Below are positions 57,921 to 64,000 of a stretch of DNA of 64,000 bases, one piece after another. The notes beneath the pieces were generated by a model, which did no database searches, was not told the origin of the DNA, and was given only the letters and a program-made list of their open reading frames with translations. Source of the stretch: Thermoplasmata archaeon (lineage in GTDB: Archaea > Thermoplasmatota > Thermoplasmata > Thermoplasmatales > Thermoplasmataceae). The position numbers and the translations under genes were made by a program. Every line of letters starts with the position of its first letter. The first letter of the stretch is position 1. The stretch covers positions 1 through 64,000 of the forward strand of contig JAJZIN010000003.1 of assembly GCA_021810575.1 (NCBI GenBank), read 5' to 3'.

Positions 57921-58223
57921 ATGGCGCAATTTAAATGCTATGAATGCAGCAGTGATGTAAAGACAGGCCAGAAGTTTACATTCACAAAGAAGGGAAGTGT
58001 GCACTTTGACTGTTTTGTATCAGCTAAGAGAAAGTCAATAGATCCGGAAAAAGCAGAGATGCTAAGAACATTATCACTTATACTGGATTCAGAACTGACA
58101 CACCTGTTGAATCTCTTGAGGATAAGCCCAGAAGATGATGCATCAAAAGAAATTGAAAAAACAAAATATAAAGAAGTAGAAAAGGCTGCTGGGGAAACTA
58201 CAAGAAGAATAGACGAACTTTAA
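57921..58223 (+). CDS. DUF2175-type zinc-binding protein
   Basis: A 100-residue protein with an N-terminal Cys-rich unit, [21 protein letters not shown] then VHFDCF, as in archaeal DUF2175 proteins, and a charged helical C-terminus. ATG 57921 is preferred over 57906 because AATTAATATG (57891-57900) acts as TATA element 26 bases upstream. It converges with, and overlaps by four bases, the S27Ae gene. Confidence 0.75.
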   Translation: MAQFKCYECSSDVKTGQKFTFTKKGSVHFDCFVSAKRKSIDPEKAEMLRTLSLILDSELTHLLNLLRISPEDDASKEIEKTKYKEVEKAAGETTRRIDEL

Positions 58224-58381
58224 TTCTTCTTCTTATTTTTGAATTCTGTATAACCGCATTTTCCACAGGTCAGCCTGTTTTCATGTTCTGCAAGAAAAAC
58301 ACCAGTTCCGCATCTGGGGCAGCTTCTTCTTTCCCTCACGATCTTGCTGTTTTCCAATTTATAAAGTTCCCTCTTCTGCAT
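58220..58381 (-). CDS. rps27ae: 30S ribosomal protein S27Ae (eS31)
   Basis: A 53-residue zinc-ribbon ribosomal protein with CPRCG and CGKCGY pairs and a basic tail, in the usual place directly after S24e. Its ATG overlaps the S24e stop (TAATG). It is too short for common ORF cut-offs but the family is unmistakable. Confidence 0.93.
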   Translation of the reverse strand: MQKRELYKLENSKIVRERRSCPRCGTGVFLAEHENRLTCGKCGYTEFKNKKKN

Positions 58382-58680
58382 TATTGCTTCTCCTCCTTTA
58401 CTTTCAGACCATTTCTGTACAGTTCATAGTCCGGCTCATATAACATGGCATCTTCTTTGGTTGAGTAAATCTTTGAATAGCCCCTTATCACATGCAGACC
58501 TGTAAGCTGCTCATTGAAATCAACAATGATCAGTTCCTTCTTCGCATTCGTGTTTCTAGCTATAAGTTCCTTCACAACCTCCCTGGATGGCGTGTTGTTC
58601 TTCTCGAACTCAACTGTGTATTTTATCTCCTTCCTCTTCAAGAGCTTATTTTCTCTCGTTTCCTCAATTTTCAAGTTCAT
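58381..58680 (-). CDS. rps24e: 30S ribosomal protein S24e
   Basis: Archaeal/eukaryotic S24e of 99 residues, with the N-terminal [18 protein letters not shown] and the [14 protein letters not shown] segment typical of the family. It lies between dephospho-CoA kinase and S27Ae in the conserved rpo7 cluster, with no gaps. Confidence 0.95.
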   Translation of the reverse strand: MNLKIEETRENKLLKRKEIKYTVEFEKNNTPSREVVKELIARNTNAKKELIIVDFNEQLTGLHVIRGYSKIYSTKEDAMLYEPDYELYRNGLKVKEEKQ

Positions 58681-59178
58681 TTATTTCACTTCCATTTTTT
58701 CTAATATTGAATTAGTCAGTTCCTTAACCTTCTCATCAATTCTTATGGAACCAGTTCCCACATCAGGAATTCCATAAACTACCAGTGAATTAACAGGAGC
58801 ATAAAAAATTATTGGTAAAACTGCAAGATCTTCCTCTCCTATTATCCTGATCCTTACTCTTTTGTCCTCCTTGAAACTCTTCCTGATAACATCTATGAGT
58901 CTTCCACTTATGACTCCCTGGGGATTCTCAACTGATATTGATCCAGGCCTGTCGGGGTATGACTTTTCACCTCTTTTTGTTGTGAGATCGAATATCATTA
59001 TCTGGGGATCAATCCTGTTCTTTTCCAGAAGCTGGCATGTATAGTCGCCCACTGCGTATAAAAATCTTGGATCAACTTGAAGTATTTCTTCAATAGTTGT
59101 TATCTTCCCATTGTTTTTCTGGATTAGTACCTTGGATTCCTCCGTCAGGAAATAATCCTTATCTGACCTTAATTGCAT
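58681..59178 (-). CDS. GTP-dependent dephospho-CoA kinase (DUF359)
   Basis: Last step of archaeal CoA synthesis, phosphorylating dephospho-CoA with GTP; the family was long known as DUF359. The 165-residue sequence has VGDYTCQLLEKNRIDPQIMIFDLTTKR, ENPQGVIS and GEEDLAVLPIIFYAP, the family's conserved acidic positions. It overlaps spt4 by 20 bases. Confidence 0.88.
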   Translation of the reverse strand: MQLRSDKDYFLTEESKVLIQKNNGKITTIEEILQVDPRFLYAVGDYTCQLLEKNRIDPQIMIFDLTTKRGEKSYPDRPGSISVENPQGVISGRLIDVIRKSFKEDKRVRIRIIGEEDLAVLPIIFYAPVNSLVVYGIPDVGTGSIRIDEKVKELTNSILEKMEVK

Positions 59179-59365
59179 ATCTTCCTGGTTCTGTTATTCC
59201 TGCTGTCTTTGCAATTATTGAATTTTCTGTATCATTTATTATGAGAAAACCAAACCACTCATCGCTCATATGAGAATCTCCATGTTGCGGGCATGGTGAA
59301 TCCATGTATATCTTCTTGCACACCTTGCAAGCCATTGTTCTTTTCTTTGTTGATTTACCTGCCAT
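59159..59365 (-). CDS. spt4: Transcription elongation factor Spt4 (RpoE'')
   Basis: A small zinc-ribbon partner of Spt5 that keeps RNA polymerase processive. The 68 residues show CKVCKKIY and CPQHG zinc ligands, SDEWFGFLIINDTENS and the terminal GRYAIKVR strand. Directly downstream of rpo7. Confidence 0.92.
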   Translation of the reverse strand: MAGKSTKKRTMACKVCKKIYMDSPCPQHGDSHMSDEWFGFLIINDTENSIIAKTAGITEPGRYAIKVR

Positions 59366-60033
59366 TACTGGGCACTCTCCTTTACTTTGGATTCACTATC
59401 TTCAGATTTCTGTTTCTTCTTTATTATCTTCTTTGATGGCGTTTCCTTTTCACCAACTGCCGGAACTTCTAGCCACTGCAACTTTCCCAGGCCCGGCTGT
59501 TTCATGGTAAATCCTATCCTTCTATCCCTTACTGAGGAAGATGCAAGATTTAGCATAACAATTCTCACCCTGACCTGGTCTCCTATCCTGATGTCCCTGT
59601 TTGTATCCTTTCCAACCAGCCTGTTCTGACTTTCATCCATGTCTATCCTGTCATCCATTATCTGACCTACGTGAAGCAAACCTTCGAATGGTCCGAATCT
59701 TACGAAAGCACCGATCTTTGGGACAACCGAAACCACAATTCCTTCTATTATCTCATTATTCTTCGGAATGAATGCCAGTGCTTTATAGTGTATCTTCTGG
59801 TAAACGCCACCATCACCGTGCACAATTATGCCATAGTCTATCTTCTTTATACTCAGTATGGAAACGACATAGCATTTAAGCATGTCTGCCCTCGAATTCT
59901 TGTCTGGAACATAATCTATCAGGGTTCCCTGCAGGGTCTCCCTTGTAACTTCTTCTATCGCCTTGTCATAATTTTCTCCCAGTAGGGTAGGAGGTACCCT
60001 TGCAAGATGTTCATCCTCTATAATTGCATACAA
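59365..60033 (-). CDS. rpo7: RNA polymerase subunit Rpo7 (RpoE')
   Basis: Stalk subunit of archaeal RNA polymerase that binds Rpo4. It has the tip domain (MYAIIEDEHLARVPPTLLGE) and an S1-type OB fold (EGIVVSVVPKIGAFVRFGPFEGLLHVGQIMDD). At 222 residues it is about 30 longer than usual because of a Lys/Glu/Ser-rich tail. TTG start, with GGTGAT as ribosome-binding site. First gene of the cluster rpo7-spt4-CoA kinase-S24e-S27Ae. Confidence 0.95.
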   Translation of the reverse strand: MYAIIEDEHLARVPPTLLGENYDKAIEEVTRETLQGTLIDYVPDKNSRADMLKCYVVSILSIKKIDYGIIVHGDGGVYQKIHYKALAFIPKNNEIIEGIVVSVVPKIGAFVRFGPFEGLLHVGQIMDDRIDMDESQNRLVGKDTNRDIRIGDQVRVRIVMLNLASSSVRDRRIGFTMKQPGLGKLQWLEVPAVGEKETPSKKIIKKKQKSEDSESKVKESAQ

Positions 60034-60044
60034 TCAAAATCACC

Positions 60045-60056
60045 ACAGATATCTGT
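60045..60056. promoter_or_regulatory. 12-bp perfect palindrome upstream of rpo7
   Basis: ACAGATATCTGT, ending 12 bases before the rpo7 TTG and lying in the expected 5' leader. A dimeric repressor site is possible. Confidence 0.3.
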
Positions 60057-60142
60057 AACTTGTGTCCATTGAGTATATTTACTTTGTTAATAAATTTGAT
60101 GAATTAATAAAGATATTGGTTTAGTTCAACATGATTTTACAG

Positions 60143-60169
60143 TGCTAAGTCAGTTTCATTGATTTAGCA
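60143..60169. repeat. 10-bp hairpin, one G-U pair
   Basis: TGCTAAGTCA and TGATTTAGCA flank a seven-base loop; all positions pair if transcribed from the plus strand (one G-U wobble). Role unknown. Confidence 0.45.
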
Positions 60170-60325
60170 GAGATATGCGAGGGAGGTAGAAATCATAGTC
60201 ACAGATGTCTTTGAAGCCTGACAGATATGTATTTGAAAAATCAAATTGAGTCGATTACACACCGCTTTTTAGTCTCTCTAAATCGTCATGAACATCATAT
60301 CATGGATGCAGATAATGATTCCCTG

Positions 60326-60400
60326 CGTGAGTGCATTTAACAACCGAAACAATCCGTGCAATGAATATGCACTGGTGCAAAAAGAATGATCTCACTCACG
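60326..60400. repeat. Nested inverted repeat (possible structured RNA)
   Basis: An outer perfect 8-bp arm pair CGTGAGTG/CACTCACG (60326-60333 and 60393-60400) encloses an inner GTGCA/TGCAC hairpin (60356-60372). It could be a small RNA or a mobile-element remnant. Confidence 0.35.
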
Positions 60401-60534
60401 AATTCAATGAAGCAGGCATCAATTTGATGAATTTACGATAATTTAAGTGTGGAACTAAAATTAAAATGAATACTGAGTCAGTACAATTTGAATATTTTTT
60501 GAAATATGATAAATAGAAAAAAAATTTAAATTAA

Positions 60535-60690
60535 TTATTTCTTATTTTTATTTTTTGATGCATTGAACGAAGAACTTTTTGGGTTCATCTGATTGCTTTT
60601 ATTATTTGCTGCATTCTTTGAATCTACTGCTGTTGGGTTTTTTACATCCGATCTTTGATCGTTAGGTGTTCTCTTTTTTTCCATTGTCAT
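60535..60690 (-). CDS. Small Lys/Asn/Ser-rich protein
   Basis: A 51-residue ORF starting MTMEKKRTPND with 11 Lys and many Asn/Ser, highly basic and probably disordered. A second ATG lies two codons in. A TATA-like ATATTTATATT element around 60717-60729 is placed for a near-leaderless transcript. Low-complexity composition means it could still be a chance ORF in AT-rich DNA; the uninterrupted frame and promoter favour a gene. Confidence 0.4.
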   Translation of the reverse strand: MTMEKKRTPNDQRSDVKNPTAVDSKNAANNKSNQMNPKSSSFNASKNKNKK

Positions 60691-61048
60691 AGTGACCAAT
60701 CATGTAGCCCCAATAAGAATATAAATATTTGTTTTAATAAAAACATGTTAAATTTCTTTATATACTAATAAAAAATGCGACTAAGTATGCAAACCAAACG
60801 TATCCAACCTTACAATGAAAAATTAAACGTTCGCAAAGAAAAATTATCGTGAATGCACATACTTAAAAGTTTTTTAGAGTTTCAGTGATCCATACAAACA
60901 GCTTTCTAACATAAAACGGGACTTACTCTTCCAATACTCATCAAGGCATTAATATATTCTGGAACTTGAATCCATGAGCATATATGTAGAAACCACAAGA
61001 GATAAAATTTCATTTTACTAATAATATGAAAACTAGGCTTTATGGCGA
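60691..61048. other. Intergenic stretch, nothing further seen
   Basis: About 360 bases between the small basic ORF and tRNA-Asp. Apart from the TATA-like element near 60720, no coding or structural signal was found. Confidence 0.5.
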
Positions 61049-61121
61049 CGCCCTGGCCGGGATTTGAACCCGAGTCACGGGCTCGACAGGCCCGTATGAT
61101 AGGCCGCTACACTACCAGGGC
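61049..61121 (-). tRNA. tRNA-Asp (anticodon GUC)
   Basis: The minus strand folds as a full cloverleaf: acceptor GCCCTGG/CCAGGGC, anticodon stem CGGGC/GCCCG with loop CTGTCGA (anticodon GTC) and a GGTTCAAATCC T-arm. Discriminator G. The CCA end is not encoded. No intron. Confidence 0.95.
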
Positions 61122-61812
61122 AGTTATAGGGTACTCAGGTAATTACTAAAAGATTATAAAATTTGTTGATAATGCAATCACTATTTCTTCCTGAATTGAG
61201 TTCTTAAATTATTTTCACACACTATGATCCATCATCTTGAAAGTTCATACTTTATATTCTCCTGTTAAAATATCTATAATCAACAACTTCAAGACGTTCA
61301 GACAACAATCGTTTATCATTTGACTTCTTATCCTGAGACAAATTATGATGATCAACTAATAACTCATTATTTAACAAAAACGAGTTTATCAATTGCGAAT
61401 ATGAATTTTTTTGGATCAACTCCAAAAACTTGCTATCTTATAAAATTCAAAACTAGGCAAAAAAACTGCTTTTCTGTGCTCAGAAACACTTCATTTTACA
61501 TTCTTTATTTCATTCTGTATGATCATATCTTGGAATCACCACCATTGTTTTCTTTTCAATTATTTTGAATTTATAGCTTTTACTGGTTCAATTCTTTATG
61601 GTTTCAAGACCTCCTTTGCACAGGAATCCTTCACACAATCTCTATTTTAAAGAGACAAATGGTTTTATAAACTTCTTATCATGATCTTTGCTGCGAGAAT
61701 CTAACATAGAAAGAATTTTTTCTTGCTTCAGTTTATATGTAACAAAAGGTTTCGAATATATTATCTGGAAAAATAAGGAAAAAAAAGTAATAGGAAACTA
61801 GCATATCATGAT
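61122..61812. other. Long AT-rich intergenic stretch
   Basis: About 690 bases between tRNA-Asp and the LOG-like gene. An 82-codon open frame at 61320-61568 on the plus strand has poor composition and no family resemblance and is not called. Apart from the tRNA promoter I see no further structure. Confidence 0.5.
61152..61160 (-). promoter_or_regulatory. TATA box for tRNA-Asp
   Basis: TTTATAATC on the minus strand about 35 bases before the tRNA 5' end, giving a leader of around ten bases before processing. Confidence 0.5.
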
Positions 61813-62334
61813 ATGAAAGAGAACTATTACATAGGAGTACTTGGAGGAGCAAACCCTCCTGAGAAATTCCTCAAAATTGCCTATGAAGTAGGAGAACTAC
61901 TAGCAAAAAATAATGTTACTGTGCTATGCGGCGGCTTATCAGGTGTTATGAAAGAAGTCTCTAAAGGCGTGAAGGACAATGGTGGTGTTGTCATAGGAAT
62001 ACTACCGGGGTATGGGAGAGGAGAGGAAAACCAGTATCTTTCATATTCAATAACTACAGGCATAGGTTACGCAAGAAATTTTCTGATCGTAAGGGCAGCT
62101 GAATCTCTCATTGCCATTGATGGATCTAATGGCACCATATCCGAAGAATCATTCGCAATAAGTGAAGGTAAGGATGTCATAGGAATAGAAAGCCTAGAGC
62201 TAACTCCAACCAGGAAGAGAGAAGGAAAATATTTCAAGGCTAAAAATGCAAAAGAGGCTGTTGATCTTGCTATAGAGTCTGCAAAAAACCTAAGGGAAAG
62301 AGGTTTTAAGGATCCTCTAATATTTGATTCCTGA
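61813..62334 (+). CDS. LOG/TIGR00725-type Rossmann protein
   Basis: A 173-residue nucleotide-binding-like protein. It has IGVLGGANPPE at the N-terminus, VLCGGLSGVMKEVSKG, the GILPG element and ESLIAIDGSNGTISE, as in TIGR00725/LOG-related proteins (cytokinin riboside monophosphate hydrolase relatives). The catalytic PGGxGTxxE of true LOG enzymes reads DGSNGTISE, so phosphoribohydrolase activity is uncertain. Its end overlaps the convergent thiI by 29 bases. Confidence 0.75.
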   Translation: MKENYYIGVLGGANPPEKFLKIAYEVGELLAKNNVTVLCGGLSGVMKEVSKGVKDNGGVVIGILPGYGRGEENQYLSYSITTGIGYARNFLIVRAAESLIAIDGSNGTISEESFAISEGKDVIGIESLELTPTRKREGKYFKAKNAKEAVDLAIESAKNLRERGFKDPLIFDS

Positions 62335-63847
62335 ATATCTTTTCACTCGCAAAGTATGCTTCGTAACCTTTTTTTCTCAGACGCCCTGCCATGTAGGCAC
62401 TCTGCAAACCCTGTTTGCAGTAGAACACAACTGGTTTTTTATCTCTATTTATTTCGTCCAGCTGATCGAGTGAACCAGAGTTGATGTTTATAGCACCATC
62501 AGGGTGCCATGACTTAAATGAAAGAGGGTCTCTTACATCAACAATAATAGATTGTTCTGGTATTTTCTCTATGGATCTGATCTCATATTCTGGATTTCCT
62601 ATTCTATTAAGGTACTCCTCTATTTCATTTCCTCTTATTCTTATTATCTCAGATTCATTGGGGAAATAGGATGATATTCTCTCAATATCATTCATCAATT
62701 CTTCGTGCTTTACTTTGGTGATCGGTCTTTCACCAAAAAGGGCACAGAATTCTTCTGTGGAGTCGTTGTGAAATGTCCCTATCTTTCTTGCCTGATCTAT
62801 TATCCAGTCCTTGTCCATTCCAATCAATGGCCTGTGAATAACTGTTTTAAGCCCCATACTAAGCTCATATAAATTTTCCGGAGTCTGTGAAGATACCTGA
62901 CCTGAAGATTCACCTGTTATGATTCCATATGCGCCTATCTTCTGTGCTATGTTATCTGCAATCTCATACATCTTTCTCTTGTAACTGACATTTGCATACT
63001 TCATTCTTCCTTTGAAAAGATAGTCTGTTATAAGTCTTGACGCATCCACAATGTAAATATATGGATTATAGCCGCTGTACCAGTTTGAATAGAGAATCAA
63101 TGCCTTATTAAGAAAGTGCTTTGTGTCTATGGGATTTGCCAGAGACATGAAAATCAAATCTACAGGAGAACCTCTCCTCATCATCATCCATGTGGACACT
63201 GGTGAATCTATTCCTCCTGATATTAGGGAAACCATCTTTCCCTCAGTACCAAGTGGTAATCCTCCAGGTCCTTCAAATGTGTGCAGCATCACATATGCCA
63301 GATTATTCCTGATTTCAATTGCAATTCTAATATCAGGATTTTTCAGATCCACTCCATTGGAATATGGAAATAGAAGATCACCTATCATCCTGTCCATTTC
63401 CATTGAAGTGAAATCGTGGCTACCGGTTCTTCTGGTATAAACTGCATATTTCTTATTCCTGATCTTTTCTATAAAGAGATCCTTTATATTCTCTGCAAGT
63501 ATTTTCTTATCTTTAAATCTAATAACCCTTACAGATGAGAAAGATTTTATACCCATTATCTTAGAGATTTCTGAAGAAATATCATCCTTTGATATTACTA
63601 ATATTCTACCTCTTTCTCTTATAAACGTTCCATTTTTGCCTTTATTCTTAAGTGACACTGATAGGTTGTTAATCAACCTTATTTCCATCTGGTTCCTTGT
63701 CTTCTTTCCCTTCAAACCTATCTCTGAGTATCTCAGAAGATATATGTTGAATTTATTTAGATCCTGATTCCAGTCAAAATTGGTGTTTCCTTTATGATCC
63801 ACTTCCTTGCCTCCACTTCTCTCAGCTTTTCTGTTACCTTCATCCAT
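62306..63847 (-). CDS. thiI: tRNA sulfurtransferase ThiI with rhodanese domain
   Basis: Makes 4-thiouridine at tRNA position 8. Domains: N-terminal ferredoxin-like and THUMP (residues about 35-190), PP-loop ATP pyrophosphatase [13 protein letters not shown] (about 208-220) and a C-terminal rhodanese domain with Cys in [11 protein letters not shown] (near 480), the persulfide carrier. ThiI normally starts just before [12 protein letters not shown]; here the only ordinary start is ATG 63847, which lies 91 bases inside the upstream gene and adds about 35 residues. A non-standard start nearer 63760 is possible. Confidence 0.9.
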   Translation of the reverse strand: MDEGNRKAERSGGKEVDHKGNTNFDWNQDLNKFNIYLLRYSEIGLKGKKTRNQMEIRLINNLSVSLKNKGKNGTFIRERGRILVISKDDISSEISKIMGIKSFSSVRVIRFKDKKILAENIKDLFIEKIRNKKYAVYTRRTGSHDFTSMEMDRMIGDLLFPYSNGVDLKNPDIRIAIEIRNNLAYVMLHTFEGPGGLPLGTEGKMVSLISGGIDSPVSTWMMMRRGSPVDLIFMSLANPIDTKHFLNKALILYSNWYSGYNPYIYIVDASRLITDYLFKGRMKYANVSYKRKMYEIADNIAQKIGAYGIITGESSGQVSSQTPENLYELSMGLKTVIHRPLIGMDKDWIIDQARKIGTFHNDSTEEFCALFGERPITKVKHEELMNDIERISSYFPNESEIIRIRGNEIEEYLNRIGNPEYEIRSIEKIPEQSIIVDVRDPLSFKSWHPDGAININSGSLDQLDEINRDKKPVVFYCKQGLQSAYMAGRLRKKGYEAYFASEKIFRNQILEDP

Positions 63848-64000
63848 GAGTACAGGCTATCTGTTTCGTAAATAACAACAAATTCCTGATCTCCTATACC
63901 GAATGAATAGGTTGTATAAGACAGAATATCCTTATTGTTTGGATCTGTCATTGCAGTTCTTATATGTTCATCCATTATTCTCTTTCTGTCTTCATAAGGC
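63757..64000 (-). CDS. HemQ/chlorite dismutase-like protein, C-terminal part
   Basis: The frame runs off the right edge, so the 5' part is missing. The visible 80 residues contain [31 protein letters not shown] and [19 protein letters not shown], which match the C-terminal ferredoxin-like half of chlorite-dismutase-family proteins (HemQ, coproheme decarboxylase, known in Thermoplasma). Role: last step of heme synthesis, consistent with the oxidase and ctaB. Translation overlaps thiI. Confidence 0.8.
   Translation of the reverse strand, partial: PYEDRKRIMDEHIRTAMTDPNNKDILSYTTYSFGIGDQEFVVIYETDSLYSWMKVTEKLREVEARKWIIKETPILTGIRI

Larger units (their letters stand above)
60034..60534. other. Intergenic stretch with inverted repeats
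   Basis: About 500 bases without a convincing gene. It holds a 12-bp palindrome (60045-60056), a hairpin (60143-60169), a nested inverted repeat (60326-60400) and a 13-base palindrome (60471-60483). TATA-like sequence near 60070-60082 may be the rpo7 promoter. Confidence 0.5.

Noticed and set aside
60326..60400. Idea that the nested inverted repeat is a tRNA or C/D-box RNA
   Set aside because: No cloverleaf, anticodon or paired C/D boxes could be placed; left only as a structural observation.
61320..61568. 82-codon open frame between tRNA-Asp and the LOG-like gene
   Set aside because: Phe/Tyr/Cys-rich composition unlike neighbouring proteins, no ribosome-binding site or promoter at proper distance.
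1..64000. CRISPR arrays, insertion sequences or prophage
   Set aside because: No regularly spaced direct repeats, transposase or integrase motifs and no terminal inverted repeats bounding a gene were found by eye.

Overview
This is 64 kb of AT-rich archaeal chromosome, most likely from a member of the Thermoplasmatales (wall-less acidophiles such as Thermoplasma, Picrophilus, Ferroplasma or Cuniculiplasma; the genus cannot be fixed from this sequence alone). The signs are a thermopsin-family acid protease, a very large AglB, a glyceraldehyde dehydrogenase matching the Picrophilus/Thermoplasma enzyme of the non-phosphorylative Entner-Doudoroff route, archaeal Rpo7/Spt4, S15, S24e, S27Ae and LonB, and TATA boxes about 25 bases from start codons (mostly leaderless mRNAs). 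No CRISPR array, insertion sequence, phage or plasmid gene was seen.

Layout. 0-7.2 kb: surface glycosylation, with a 2095-residue oligosaccharyltransferase carrying a huge outer-face extension and an overlapping membrane-anchored partner. 7.2-10.3 kb: a RuvC/RNase H-like protein, a RecJ-like DHH phosphoesterase, S15 and a gamma-carbonic-anhydrase-like protein. 10.5-14.8 kb: a 1213-residue TPR-type protein coupled to a membrane protein that looks like an M50 (site-2) protease with every catalytic residue lost. 14.9-20.0 kb: MBF1, then a respiratory operon with a small membrane protein, oxidase subunits II and I, a blue-copper protein, heme O synthase and an unknown membrane protein. 20.0-23.8 kb: an APC permease with a small membrane partner and a coiled-coil unknown.

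24-30 kb: glyceraldehyde dehydrogenase, a ferritin-like/encapsulin fusion (a self-loading iron nanocompartment), a GH31 alpha-glucosidase and an aldose epimerase. 30-36.5 kb: duplicated NfeD-like membrane proteins, CobY-like nucleotidyltransferase, PEBP protein, diphthine synthase, enolase, a second gamma-carbonic-anhydrase-like protein, a PfkB kinase and a probable KEOPS Cgi121. 36.5-39.2 kb: LonB and a zinc-ribbon protein.

39.5-49.4 kb: an envelope block made of a MoxR/DUF58/membrane-protein operon headed by an unusual secreted LPxF(N)/Gly-His-rich protein, a 1113-residue thermopsin/beta-helix fusion, a newly spotted 52-residue ORF and another surface protein. 49.4-57.9 kb: a winged-helix regulator with a small membrane partner, the giant helicase Lhr (its true start lies upstream of any ordinary start codon), a DUF763 protein and an MFS transporter. 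57.9-60.0 kb: the conserved archaeal cluster rpo7-spt4-dephospho-CoA kinase-S24e-S27Ae. 60.0-61.8 kb: mostly non-coding DNA with inverted repeats, a small Lys/Asn-rich ORF and tRNA-Asp. 61.8-64 kb: a LOG-like protein, ThiI with a rhodanese domain and the C-terminal part of a HemQ/chlorite-dismutase-like gene cut by the window edge.

The strongest candidates for something little described are the encapsulin fusion, the pseudo-S2P/TPR pair, the giant AglB and the protein heading the MoxR operon.
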